Source of the DNA: CAZBQG01 sp964493945
Lineage (GTDB): Bacteria; Pseudomonadota; Alphaproteobacteria; Rhodospirillales; UBA2165
NCBI GenBank assembly: GCA_964493945.1
Contig: CAZBQG010000043.1
Coordinates: forward strand, 1-21,210
DNA length: 21,210 nucleotides
Reading direction: 5' to 3'
The notes under the pieces are model-generated. The model did no database searches. It saw nothing but the letters and a program-made list of their open reading frames with translations, and was not told where the DNA came from. Each line of letters opens with the position of its first letter. Position 1 is the first letter of the stretch. The position numbers and the translations under genes were made by a program. Below, piece by piece: positions 15,609-21,210 of the stretch.

Positions 15609-16838
15609 ATGGCTAAAATCTCTCCACTCGCCCCCACCGGCGGTTTTCCCCAGATTCCGGCCGTGGCCGGGGTTACGGTGGCCTCGGGTCCGACCGGCCT
15701 CAAGGGCGGCGGGGCCAGCGATCTGATGCTCGCCCATCTGGCACCCGGAACCCGGGTGGCCGGCGTGCTGACCCGCTCCATGACCCCTTCGGCGCCCATC
15801 GATTGGTGCCGCAAAATTCTGCCCCAGGGCCAGGCAAGGGCGCTGGTGGTCAATTCGGGCAACGCCAACGCCTTCACCGGTGAAGCGGGCGATGACACGT
15901 TGCAAACCACGGTCGGGGCCGCCGCCGGGCTTTTCGGCTGCCCGGTGGATCAGGTCTTTATCTCCTCCACCGGGGTTATCGGCGAGCCTTTGGACGGGGC
16001 GGTTCTGGCCGGTGCCCTGCCCGGGCTGAAAGATAAATTGGGCCATGACTGGCAGGGTGCGGCCCAGGCCATCATGACCACCGATACCTATCCCAAGGGA
16101 GCCTTCCGCAAGGCACGCCTGGCCGGCATCGAAGTTTCCATCGCCGGCATCACCAAGGGATCGGGCATGATCGCACCCGATATGGGCACCATGCTGGGGT
16201 ATGTTTTTACCGACGCCGCCCTGCCCGCGCCCGTCCTGCAAAAGCTTTTGGGGAAGGCGGCGGATCAGAGCTTCAATTCCATTACGGTGGATTCGGATAC
16301 TTCCACTTCTGACACGGTTTTGTTGTTCGCCACCGGGCAGGCGAAGCACGATCCCATAAGCGATCCCACTGACCGCCGGCTGGGCGGTTTCCGCCGCGCC
16401 CTCAATGATTTGATGGGCGATCTGGCCCGCCAGATCGTGCGCGACGGAGAAGGGGCTTCGAAATTTATTGCGATTTCCGTGAGTGGCGCCAAAAGCCGCC
16501 CGGCCGCCCGGCGCATCGGTCTGGCCATCGGCAATTCACCCCTGGTCAAGACGGCGGTGGCCGGCGAGGACGCTAATTGGGGGCGCATTGTCATGGCCGT
16601 CGGCAAATCCGGAGAAATAGCCGACCGCGACCGCCTGTCCATCGCCATCGGCGGCACGCAAATCGCCCGGCGGGGCGTCGTCGTCGCCGGCTATGAAGAG
16701 GCGCCCGTGGCGGCCCATATGAAGGGTCGGGAAATCCTCATTGAAGTGGATGTGGGCGTTGGGCGGGGCAAGGCGACCGTCTGGACCTGCGATCTGACCC
16801 ATGACTATATCGCCATCAACGCCGATTACCGGACGTGA
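15609..16838 (+). CDS. argJ: Bifunctional ornithine acetyltransferase / N-acetylglutamate synthase
   Basis: Recycles the acetyl group in arginine biosynthesis (N-acetylornithine plus glutamate) and may also make N-acetylglutamate from acetyl-CoA. The proenzyme self-cleaves before a conserved threonine, here Thr194 in KGSGMIAPDMGTML; the residue before it is Gly rather than the common Ala, a substitution I believe is tolerated in the family. Other motifs are VNSGNANAFTG (81-91), SSTGVIGEPL, TTDTYPKGAF, the NSITVDSDTSTSDT active-site segment and the C-terminal YIAINADYRT. The 409-residue length is typical. No strong ribosome-binding sequence is visible in the 16-base gap after the parvulin gene, so it probably depends on the upstream transcript. 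Confidence 0.96.
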   Translation: MAKISPLAPTGGFPQIPAVAGVTVASGPTGLKGGGASDLMLAHLAPGTRVAGVLTRSMTPSAPIDWCRKILPQGQARALVVNSGNANAFTGEAGDDTLQTTVGAAAGLFGCPVDQVFISSTGVIGEPLDGAVLAGALPGLKDKLGHDWQGAAQAIMTTDTYPKGAFRKARLAGIEVSIAGITKGSGMIAPDMGTMLGYVFTDAALPAPVLQKLLGKAADQSFNSITVDSDTSTSDTVLLFATGQAKHDPISDPTDRRLGGFRRALNDLMGDLARQIVRDGEGASKFIAISVSGAKSRPAARRIGLAIGNSPLVKTAVAGEDANWGRIVMAVGKSGEIADRDRLSIAIGGTQIARRGVVVAGYEEAPVAAHMKGREILIEVDVGVGRGKATVWTCDLTHDYIAINADYRT

Positions 16839-16847
16839 CGAAGGCCC

Positions 16848-17309
16848 ATGAGCGTCACCGGTCCGGATCCCGCCTGCCTTGAAGCCGATGACCGCGTCTT
16901 GCGCGCCGATCTCCCCATGCTGCTGGTGGCGGCGGCGGCCATGATTGATGTGGATGGGCGTGTCCTGCTGGCCAGACGCCCGGAAGGTAAGGTCATGGAA
17001 GGGCTTTGGGAATTTCCGGGCGGCAAGCTGGCCCCCGGCGAGACGCCCGAAGCCGCCCTCATCCGTGAACTGAAAGAAGAGCTGGATCTGGATGTGACCC
17101 AAAGCTGTCTGGCGCCCATCGGTTTCGCCTCGCACGCCTATGAGGATTTTCATCTGTTGATGCCCCTGTTCGCCTGCCGCGTTTGGAAGGGCACGGCCAA
17201 CCCCCTGGAAGGCCAGGAGCTGAAATGGGTCTATCCATCAAAGATGAAGGAGCTCGCCATGCCGTCCGCCGATGAACCCCTGATCGCGCTGCTCCGCGAT
17301 TTGCTTTAA
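16848..17309 (+). CDS. mutT: MutT-like Nudix (deoxy)nucleoside triphosphate pyrophosphohydrolase
   Basis: Hydrolyses oxidised nucleotides such as 8-oxo-dGTP, preventing misincorporation. The complete Nudix box GGKLAPGETPEAALIRELKEEL lies at residues 58-79, preceded by GLWEFPGGK; the core begins at about residue 24. The roughly 20 residues before it are not part of the fold, so a shorter product from a later start is possible. The C-terminal half (HAYEDFHLLMPLFACRVWKG) matches MutT. It follows argJ by nine bases and precedes the HAD phosphatase by 13 bases. 153 residues, intact. Confidence 0.92.
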   Translation: MSVTGPDPACLEADDRVLRADLPMLLVAAAAMIDVDGRVLLARRPEGKVMEGLWEFPGGKLAPGETPEAALIRELKEELDLDVTQSCLAPIGFASHAYEDFHLLMPLFACRVWKGTANPLEGQELKWVYPSKMKELAMPSADEPLIALLRDLL

Positions 17310-17322
17310 AGGCCATTGGCGG

Positions 17323-17966
17323 GTGATCCCCAACCTGCTTTTCGATCTGGATGGAACCCTGACCGATCCCGCGCCCGGGATTACGGGATGTATCCGCTTC
17401 GCCTTGAGCGAAATGGGTTGCCCCGTACAGCCCGAGAAGGATTTGCAAAATTGCATCGGCCCGCCTCTTTGGGAATCCCTGGACGGTCTTTTGGGCCATC
17501 CGCCGGGCGAGCAGGTGGACCGGACTCTGGCCCTTTACCGCCAGCGGTTCGAGGCCGATGGCATGTTCGAAAACCGGGTCTATGAGGGAATTCCTGATTT
17601 GCTCGCCGGTTTGGGGGAGGCGGGCGGGCGGTTATTCGTGGCTACCTCCAAGCCTACAGTCTATGCCCGGCCTATTCTGGAACATTTCTCCCTGGCTGAA
17701 TTTTTTTTGGAATTTACGGCTCCGAGTTGGATGGCACCCGGAGCGCCAAACCCGAATTGTTAACCTACCTGTTGGAGCGGGAAGGATTGTCCGCCAGTAA
17801 TTGCGTGATGATCGGTGACCGCCGCCAGGATGTGGAAGGCGCCAGGGCTAATGGCGTGACCGTGATCGGTGCCGCCTGGGGATATGGAGCGCCGAGGGAA
17901 TTGGTTGAGGCCGATGGCATCTGCCAAGAGCCCGCCGATCTCCCGGAGCTTTTGCAAACCCTGTAA
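17323..17966 (+). pseudogene. HAD-family phosphatase, phosphoglycolate phosphatase-like, frameshifted
   Basis: The first frame (17323-17763, GTG start) has HAD motif I, FDLDGTLTD (residues 7-15), a helical cap, and the motif II region FVATSKPT. The second frame (open to 17966) has YGSELDGTRSAKPELL and motif III/IV, VMIGDRRQDVEGARANG. The frame breaks in the eight-T run at 17701-17708: one more T would read AEFFFGIYGSELDGT and give a continuous 214-residue protein of normal length. Intact homologues dephosphorylate 2-phosphoglycolate or related small phosphates in the cytoplasm. If the missing T is a sequencing error the gene is functional; if real, the product lacks motifs III and IV and is dead. 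Follows mutT by 13 bases, probably co-transcribed. Confidence 0.85.
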
Positions 17967-18031
17967 GCCAAGCGTACTTTGCCCCGGGGCTCGCCTCTGT
18001 TAGGATTGGGCCAGTTTTTCCAGGAGAGAGC

Positions 18032-18790
18032 ATGAACGCGCCCAAGGTGGTCACCGCCTGCGTCTTGATTATTGGCAACGAAGTCCTGTCCGGGCGGACC
18101 GAGGATGCCAATCTCCATTGGCTGGCCGGGCGCCTGGGTGAGGTGGGCGTGCGTCTGGCCGAGGCAAGGGTCATTCCCGATATTCATGAAACCATCGCCG
18201 CCACCGTCAATGAAACCCGCGCCGCCTTCGATTATGTGATCACCACGGGTGGCATCGGCCCCACTCATGACGATATCACCACCGAGGCCGTGGCCACCGC
18301 CTTCGGCGTGGAAGTAGAGCGCAACCCGGAAGCCGTCGCCATATTGGAAGACGCCATGCCCAAGGACCGGCTGAATGCTGCCCGCATGCGCATGGCCGAA
18401 ATGCCGGTGGGCGCTACATTGGTGCATAATCCGGTAAGCCGGGCGCCCGGCTTTCGTCTGGGAAACGTATTCGTGCTGGCCGGCGTACCTTCCATCATGC
18501 GTGCCATGTTCGATTCCTTCCGCCATGAGCTGGTCGGTGGCGATCCCATGCTGTCGGCGACCGTGGTCTGTAATCTGGCCGAGGGCGATATCGCCGCCGG
18601 GCTGGAAGCCATCCAGAACAATCATCCGGGTGTGGATATCGGCAGCTACCCTTATTTCCGCGCGGGCAAATATGGCGTGAGCCTGGTGGTCCGCTGCACC
18701 GGTGCCGGCGAGTTGGATCAGGTCAGCGAAGAAGTGCGGGACATGATCCGGGGTCTGGGCGCCGAGCCCCTGATGGAAGAACAGGCTTAG
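18032..18790 (+). CDS. CinA N-terminal-type molybdopterin-binding domain protein
   Basis: Competence/damage-inducible CinA-like protein made of the MoCF_biosynth domain only (about residues 7-175) with a short C-terminal domain to residue 252. It lacks the C-terminal nicotinamide-nucleotide amidase domain of full-length CinA, which agrees with the shorter alphaproteobacterial form. Signatures are LIIGNEVLSGRTEDANLHWL near the N-terminus and TTGGIGPTHDDIT at about 70-82, the molybdopterin-binding-like loop, then VFVLAGVPSIMRAMF. The start is supported by AGGAGAGAGC directly before the ATG. A weak promoter-like pair, TTGCCC (17979) and TAGGAT (18001) with 16-base spacing, lies upstream. The exact substrate is uncertain for this family. 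Confidence 0.9.
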   Translation: MNAPKVVTACVLIIGNEVLSGRTEDANLHWLAGRLGEVGVRLAEARVIPDIHETIAATVNETRAAFDYVITTGGIGPTHDDITTEAVATAFGVEVERNPEAVAILEDAMPKDRLNAARMRMAEMPVGATLVHNPVSRAPGFRLGNVFVLAGVPSIMRAMFDSFRHELVGGDPMLSATVVCNLAEGDIAAGLEAIQNNHPGVDIGSYPYFRAGKYGVSLVVRCTGAGELDQVSEEVRDMIRGLGAEPLMEEQA

Positions 18791-18836
18791 CCCCCGGCTG
18801 AGCTTCCCCGGGATAACAAAGACGGTATTGGGACGT

Positions 18837-19803
18837 ATGCGGGGCTGGTTCCTTCAATTCCTGAAACTATTGGTCGCTGCGGGACTGATCCTCTGGCTGG
18901 TGCAAAGCGGCCAGTTGGGTTTTTCCCTGCTCAGCGGCAAACTGCTGACCGTTCTGTCCCTGGTGGGCCTCGTCCTGATCGTCGTGAATTTCGTCATTGC
19001 GGCCCTTCGCCGGCATGTGCTTTTGGGGACCCAAGGCAGCTTTCCTTTTTCCGTCGCACTGCGCTGGTCCTGAATTGGCGAATTTTTCGCCCTCGTCGCA
19101 CCGGGCAGCGCGGGAGCCGATCTGGCGCGTGGCTATTATGCCTTCGCCAATGCGCCGGGCGCCCGGACGGGCGCCCTTTCCAGCATCCTTTTGGACCGCA
19201 TCATCGGCTTGTGATCCATGCTGTTCCTGGCTTTGATTTCCTTTGGGGTGTTGCTTTTGGGTGGGGGGGGCGCCACCGGCGGGCGTGCTGGCCGTCGGCT
19301 GGGCCGGCGCGGCCGGGCTGGTGGTAATCAGTCTGGGATTGGCCGGCCTGATGATCCCGCCCTTGCGGTGTTTTGGCCTAAGCCTGGCATCGCGCCTGGC
19401 GGCCGACAGGCTGAAAGAGCCCCTGGAAGGCATGGTCCAGGCCTATCTGGCGGGCAAGCGCATGATCGCCGCCGCCTGCCTGTCCGTGCTGGGCCAGTTG
19501 TTTTTGCTGGCGCCTTTCGTGCTGGCCGGCATGGCTTTGGGCATCGATCTCGGCTGGCAGGCTGTCTTTTTGGTGGTGCCTTTGATTTTCGTCGCCAATT
19601 CCGTACCCGTGTTTCCGGGCGGCATCGGCGGCGGCGAAACGGCGGCGGCGTTTCTGTTTGCCCAGTTTGGCCTTGCCGAAGGTGCGGCCGTCATGATGGT
19701 GGTGCGCATCTGGCTGGCCATGGTGCAGATGACCGGCGGCGTCATATATCTGATGCACCGCGGCCAGAAAGCCCAAACCCAGTCCGACACCGATTCCCTT
19801 TAA
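18837..19803 (+). pseudogene. Lysylphosphatidylglycerol synthetase transmembrane-domain (flippase-like) protein, with two TGA codons and a frameshift
   Basis: Multi-helix inner-membrane protein of the family also called UPF0104. The N-terminal part is MRGWFLQFLKLLVAAGLILWLV followed by further helices; GEFFALVAPGSAGADLARGYY is the family's conserved PGxxGxDxxRxYY region; SSILLDRIIGL follows, and the C-terminal helices run to YLMHRGQK. TGA interrupts the frame at 19071-19073 and again in the same frame at 19212-19214, both where Trp fits (WSxIGEFF, IIGLxSML). A third lesion is one G too many in the eight-G run at 19263-19270; with seven Gs the frame runs LLGGGAPPAGVLAVGW. Corrected length is 321 residues, normal for the family. 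TGA is a normal stop elsewhere in this window. Probably an inactivated gene. Confidence 0.82.
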
Positions 19804-19832
19804 GGAAAAAATGTTCTACTCTGCCCGCCGGT

Positions 19833-19919
19833 GCCCGCGTGGCGGAATTGGTAGACGCAACGGACTTAAAATCCGTTGGCCAACAGGCCGTGCCGGTTCG
19901 AGTCCGGCCGCGGGTACCA
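19833..19919 (+). tRNA. tRNA-Leu (anticodon UAA)
   Basis: An 87-base cloverleaf. Acceptor GCCCGCG pairs with CGCGGGT (one G-U), the D-loop is TGGCGGAATTGGTAGACGC, and the anticodon arm ACGGA-CTTAAAA-TCCGT presents TAA. The long variable arm is typical of class II tRNAs, the T-arm is GCCGG-TTCGAGT-CCGGC, and discriminator A is followed by encoded CCA. It reads UUA and, by wobble, UUG. The accessory genes begin directly downstream, which marks its 3' end as a likely integration site. Confidence 0.95.
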
Positions 19920-20046
19920 ATTATCTTTCAATGCTTTACGGGATATATTGTTTGGCACCGAGGAAGGCTTTTTGGCGCCGTATGTGTAATTCCTGTGTAA
20001 ACGTGTCAGGAACGCCGGTGCGTAGGGAGAATGTGAAGTTCGCCCG

Positions 20047-20499
20047 TTGTTCTCTCTTTTTCCATACGATCCAGCGCCTGAAAAAAAAGAAAATACCCCC
20101 CCGCGCGCGCAAGTGACGTTTGGGACGTTTTCTGAAGCCGCCCGCGAAACGCAGGTTGTCGGTTGGCTCAACAGCCACCCACCCAAGCTTCCTGAAACTC
20201 AAAACCATTGCGCCGCCTGCGGTGAATTTATCCCGGTGTACGACGTTCATTGGGTTTGCCTGGGCGACGGAGCGTTGATTCATTACAGCGGAGAATACGG
20301 AGAAACATGTTTGGAGCAGTGGCGCCTACTACGGCGCCACGCGGCTAGGCAGGCGTTGGATGAGTTGAAGCGAGAGAGCGGCCGAAATGAAGATAATTGT
20401 GGGGATCTCCAATGCCGAGGATATGCATCATCTGCCGCCACAAGAAGCGCGCATATATCGAAGCGGCGCTTGTTGAGCGGTGGTCAAATCGTCACCTAG
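20047..20499 (+). CDS. Zinc-finger-like protein, probable N-terminally truncated remnant
   Basis: The frame has no ATG; it begins at TTG 20047 or GTG 20113 after low-complexity A and C runs. The recognisable core is WLNSHPPKLPETQNHCAACG followed by GDGALIHYSGEYGETC and WRLLRRHAARQALDEL: a CxxC plus H/C putative zinc site and a basic helix. From memory this resembles the C-terminal part of small proteins next to primase genes in alphaproteobacterial mobile elements, whose N-terminal half would be missing here. The last 30 or so residues overlap another small gene in a different frame and may be non-native. Function unknown; probably the worn edge of the island. Confidence 0.45.
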   Translation: MFSLFPYDPAPEKKENTPPRAQVTFGTFSEAARETQVVGWLNSHPPKLPETQNHCAACGEFIPVYDVHWVCLGDGALIHYSGEYGETCLEQWRLLRRHAARQALDELKRESGRNEDNCGDLQCRGYASSAATRSAHISKRRLLSGGQIVT

Positions 20500-20546
20500 C
20501 AAAACTGAATCGGTTTAATTGTAGAGGACCTTACTATGCCACGTAA
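20412..20546 (+). CDS. Small CxxC protein, 44 residues, phage-associated type
   Basis: MPRICIICRHKKRAYIEAAL is a CxxCxH segment followed by RAxIExAL and a helix (VERWSNRHLAKLNRF). The pattern resembles small phage or island proteins that combine a CxxC site with a helix-turn-helix-like region, though the second helix and tail here are shorter than I would expect, so it may be truncated. It overlaps the next gene by 11 bases and the preceding frame by 88 bases. No function can be assigned beyond possible zinc and nucleic-acid binding. Confidence 0.45.
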   Translation: MPRICIICRHKKRAYIEAALVERWSNRHLAKLNRFNCRGPYYAT

Positions 20547-20961
20547 AAACGCTGCAAAAACGCGGGGCCGCCCCTTCAAAGCTGGAAATTCTGGCAAGCC
20601 CAAGGGGGCCCGTCATCGCGTCACCCGTGCCGTTGAAGAGTTACTCCAAGGGGAGGCCGAGGGGTTGACCCGGAAGGCCATTGAGAAGGCTTTAGGGGGC
20701 GATATGACCGCTTTGCGGCTATGCCTGGACCGGATCTGTCCGCCACGGAAAGACGCGCCAGTCGAGTTTCCTATTCCGATAATGAAAATGGCTGACGACG
20801 CTGCCAAAGCGGCAGGCGCCGTGCTTGAAGCCGTGGCGAGCGGCCACTTGTCGCCAGCGGAAGGGACGGCTGTATCTGGTCTGGTTGAGACTTGGCGCCG
20901 GACTCTGGAGACGGCGGAACTTGAGCAACGCATCACGAAACTGGAAAAGGGAAATGGGTAA
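20536..20961 (+). CDS. DUF5681 domain protein, phage-associated
   Basis: 141 residues. The N-terminus GRPFKAGNSGKPKGARHRVT is the DUF5681 signature (basic, Gly/Pro-rich), followed by VEELLQGEAEGLTRKAIEKALGGDMTALRLCLDRICPPRK, a helical core, and a C-terminal helix LEQRITKLEKGNG with coiled-coil character. Such genes stand just before terminase large-subunit genes in many alphaproteobacterial prophages, and the small basic layout suits a DNA-binding packaging role, though this is inferred from context. GAGGA lies nine bases before the ATG. The stop overlaps the next start as TAATG. Confidence 0.82.
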   Translation: MPRKNAAKTRGRPFKAGNSGKPKGARHRVTRAVEELLQGEAEGLTRKAIEKALGGDMTALRLCLDRICPPRKDAPVEFPIPIMKMADDAAKAAGAVLEAVASGHLSPAEGTAVSGLVETWRRTLETAELEQRITKLEKGNG

Positions 20962-21149
20962 TGAGCAAGCTAGAAAACCGCGTGGAGAAGTTGGAGGCGA
21001 AACAGCCTTCAAGCGGAGGCATCTTTATTTTTTACGACCATGGCAATGGCGACCGCGAAAAGCAACTTCAGGAATTCATCGATGAACATGGCCACGAGCC
21101 CGAATGTTTGACGTCAGCGCCCTTGGGACAGATTAGGATTTTATTATAA
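20961..21149 (+). CDS. Small coiled-coil protein, phage-associated
   Basis: 62 residues. The N-terminal heptad pattern LENRVEKLEAKQ is a short coiled coil, then a beta-like FIFYDHGNG segment and an acidic tail. The start overlaps the DUF5681 stop by one base, so the two are coupled. Small proteins of the form LEKRVEALEAK plus a short domain commonly sit between DUF5681 and terminase genes. Function unknown. Confidence 0.65.
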   Translation: MSKLENRVEKLEAKQPSSGGIFIFYDHGNGDREKQLQEFIDEHGHEPECLTSAPLGQIRILL

Positions 21150-21199
21150 CGGAGGTGTCCGTCGTCATATAAATTGGAACAGTTAGCGGTCTGATCTAT

Positions 21200-21205
21200 A
21201 GGAGG
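21200..21205 (+). promoter_or_regulatory. Ribosome-binding site of a gene starting beyond the window
   Basis: A perfect AGGAGG ends five bases before the window edge, and no start codon follows inside the window. The next gene, probably a phage packaging gene, should start within a few bases of 21210. Confidence 0.4.
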
Positions 21206-21210
21206 ATCTG

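Noticed and set aside
19811..20116. Plus-strand open frame running through tRNA-Leu
   Set aside because: It spans the tRNA and low-complexity sequence; no protein family resemblance, including none to an integrase N-terminus.
19866..20186. Minus-strand open frame ending in YPRPDSNRHGLLANGF
   Set aside because: Its C-terminal part is the antisense translation of the tRNA-Leu gene, a well-known spurious ORF type.
1..21210. CRISPR array, insertion sequence or rRNA
   Set aside because: No regularly spaced direct repeats, transposase frames with terminal inverted repeats, or rRNA sequence were seen on either strand.

Overview
The window looks like a draft-quality chromosomal segment of an alphaproteobacterium, most likely of the Rhodospirillales type. 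The evidence is GC-rich coding sequence with tightly coupled operons, the aroK-aroB pair next to xerD, the secA / parvulin isomerase / argJ / mutT order, and phage-type genes of a kind common in Alphaproteobacteria beside a tRNA-Leu gene. Species-level assignment is not possible from the sequence alone. A run of ten N marks an assembly gap at 1870-1879.

Layout. (a) 65-1737, minus strand: aroK then aroB (shikimate pathway), overlapping by ATGA. (b) 1898-4880, plus strand: a 46-residue membrane protein, a proline-rich exported helical protein of unknown function, and xerD. (c) 4883-10050, minus strand: a coupled efflux operon of a TetR/CecR-like regulator, a periplasmic adaptor and an RND permease, with a promoter and likely operator at 10087-10118; the permease is broken by two single-base losses. 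(d) 10228-11627, minus strand: an iron-sulfur type APS reductase (cysH) and APS kinase (cysC), downstream of an AT-rich control region with a LysR-type inverted repeat. (e) 11759-14524, minus strand: secA, with a promoter carrying a perfect TTGACA. (f) 14735-19803, plus strand: exported parvulin isomerase, argJ, mutT, a frameshifted phosphoglycolate phosphatase-like gene, a CinA-type molybdopterin-binding protein, and a membrane protein of the lysylphosphatidylglycerol synthetase transmembrane family with two in-frame TGA codons and a frameshift. (g) 19833-19919: tRNA-Leu(UAA). (h) 20047 to the end: a less GC-rich accessory stretch with a zinc-finger fragment, a short CxxC protein, a DUF5681 protein and a coiled-coil protein. 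This resembles the early packaging end of a prophage or phage-derived island that used tRNA-Leu as its integration site.

The functional blocks are mostly housekeeping: aromatic amino acid, arginine and sulfur assimilation, protein export, chromosome resolution and nucleotide-pool cleaning. The most notable pattern is that three non-essential genes (RND permease, HAD phosphatase, flippase-like protein) carry four homopolymer indels and two nonsense codons between them, while no lesion is visible in the housekeeping genes. This means either real gene decay or homopolymer sequencing error, and the two TGA codons are hard to explain by indel error. I found no clearly new biological system. The best leads are the coupled small-membrane-protein / exported-protein / xerD unit and the truncated-looking island edge at tRNA-Leu.
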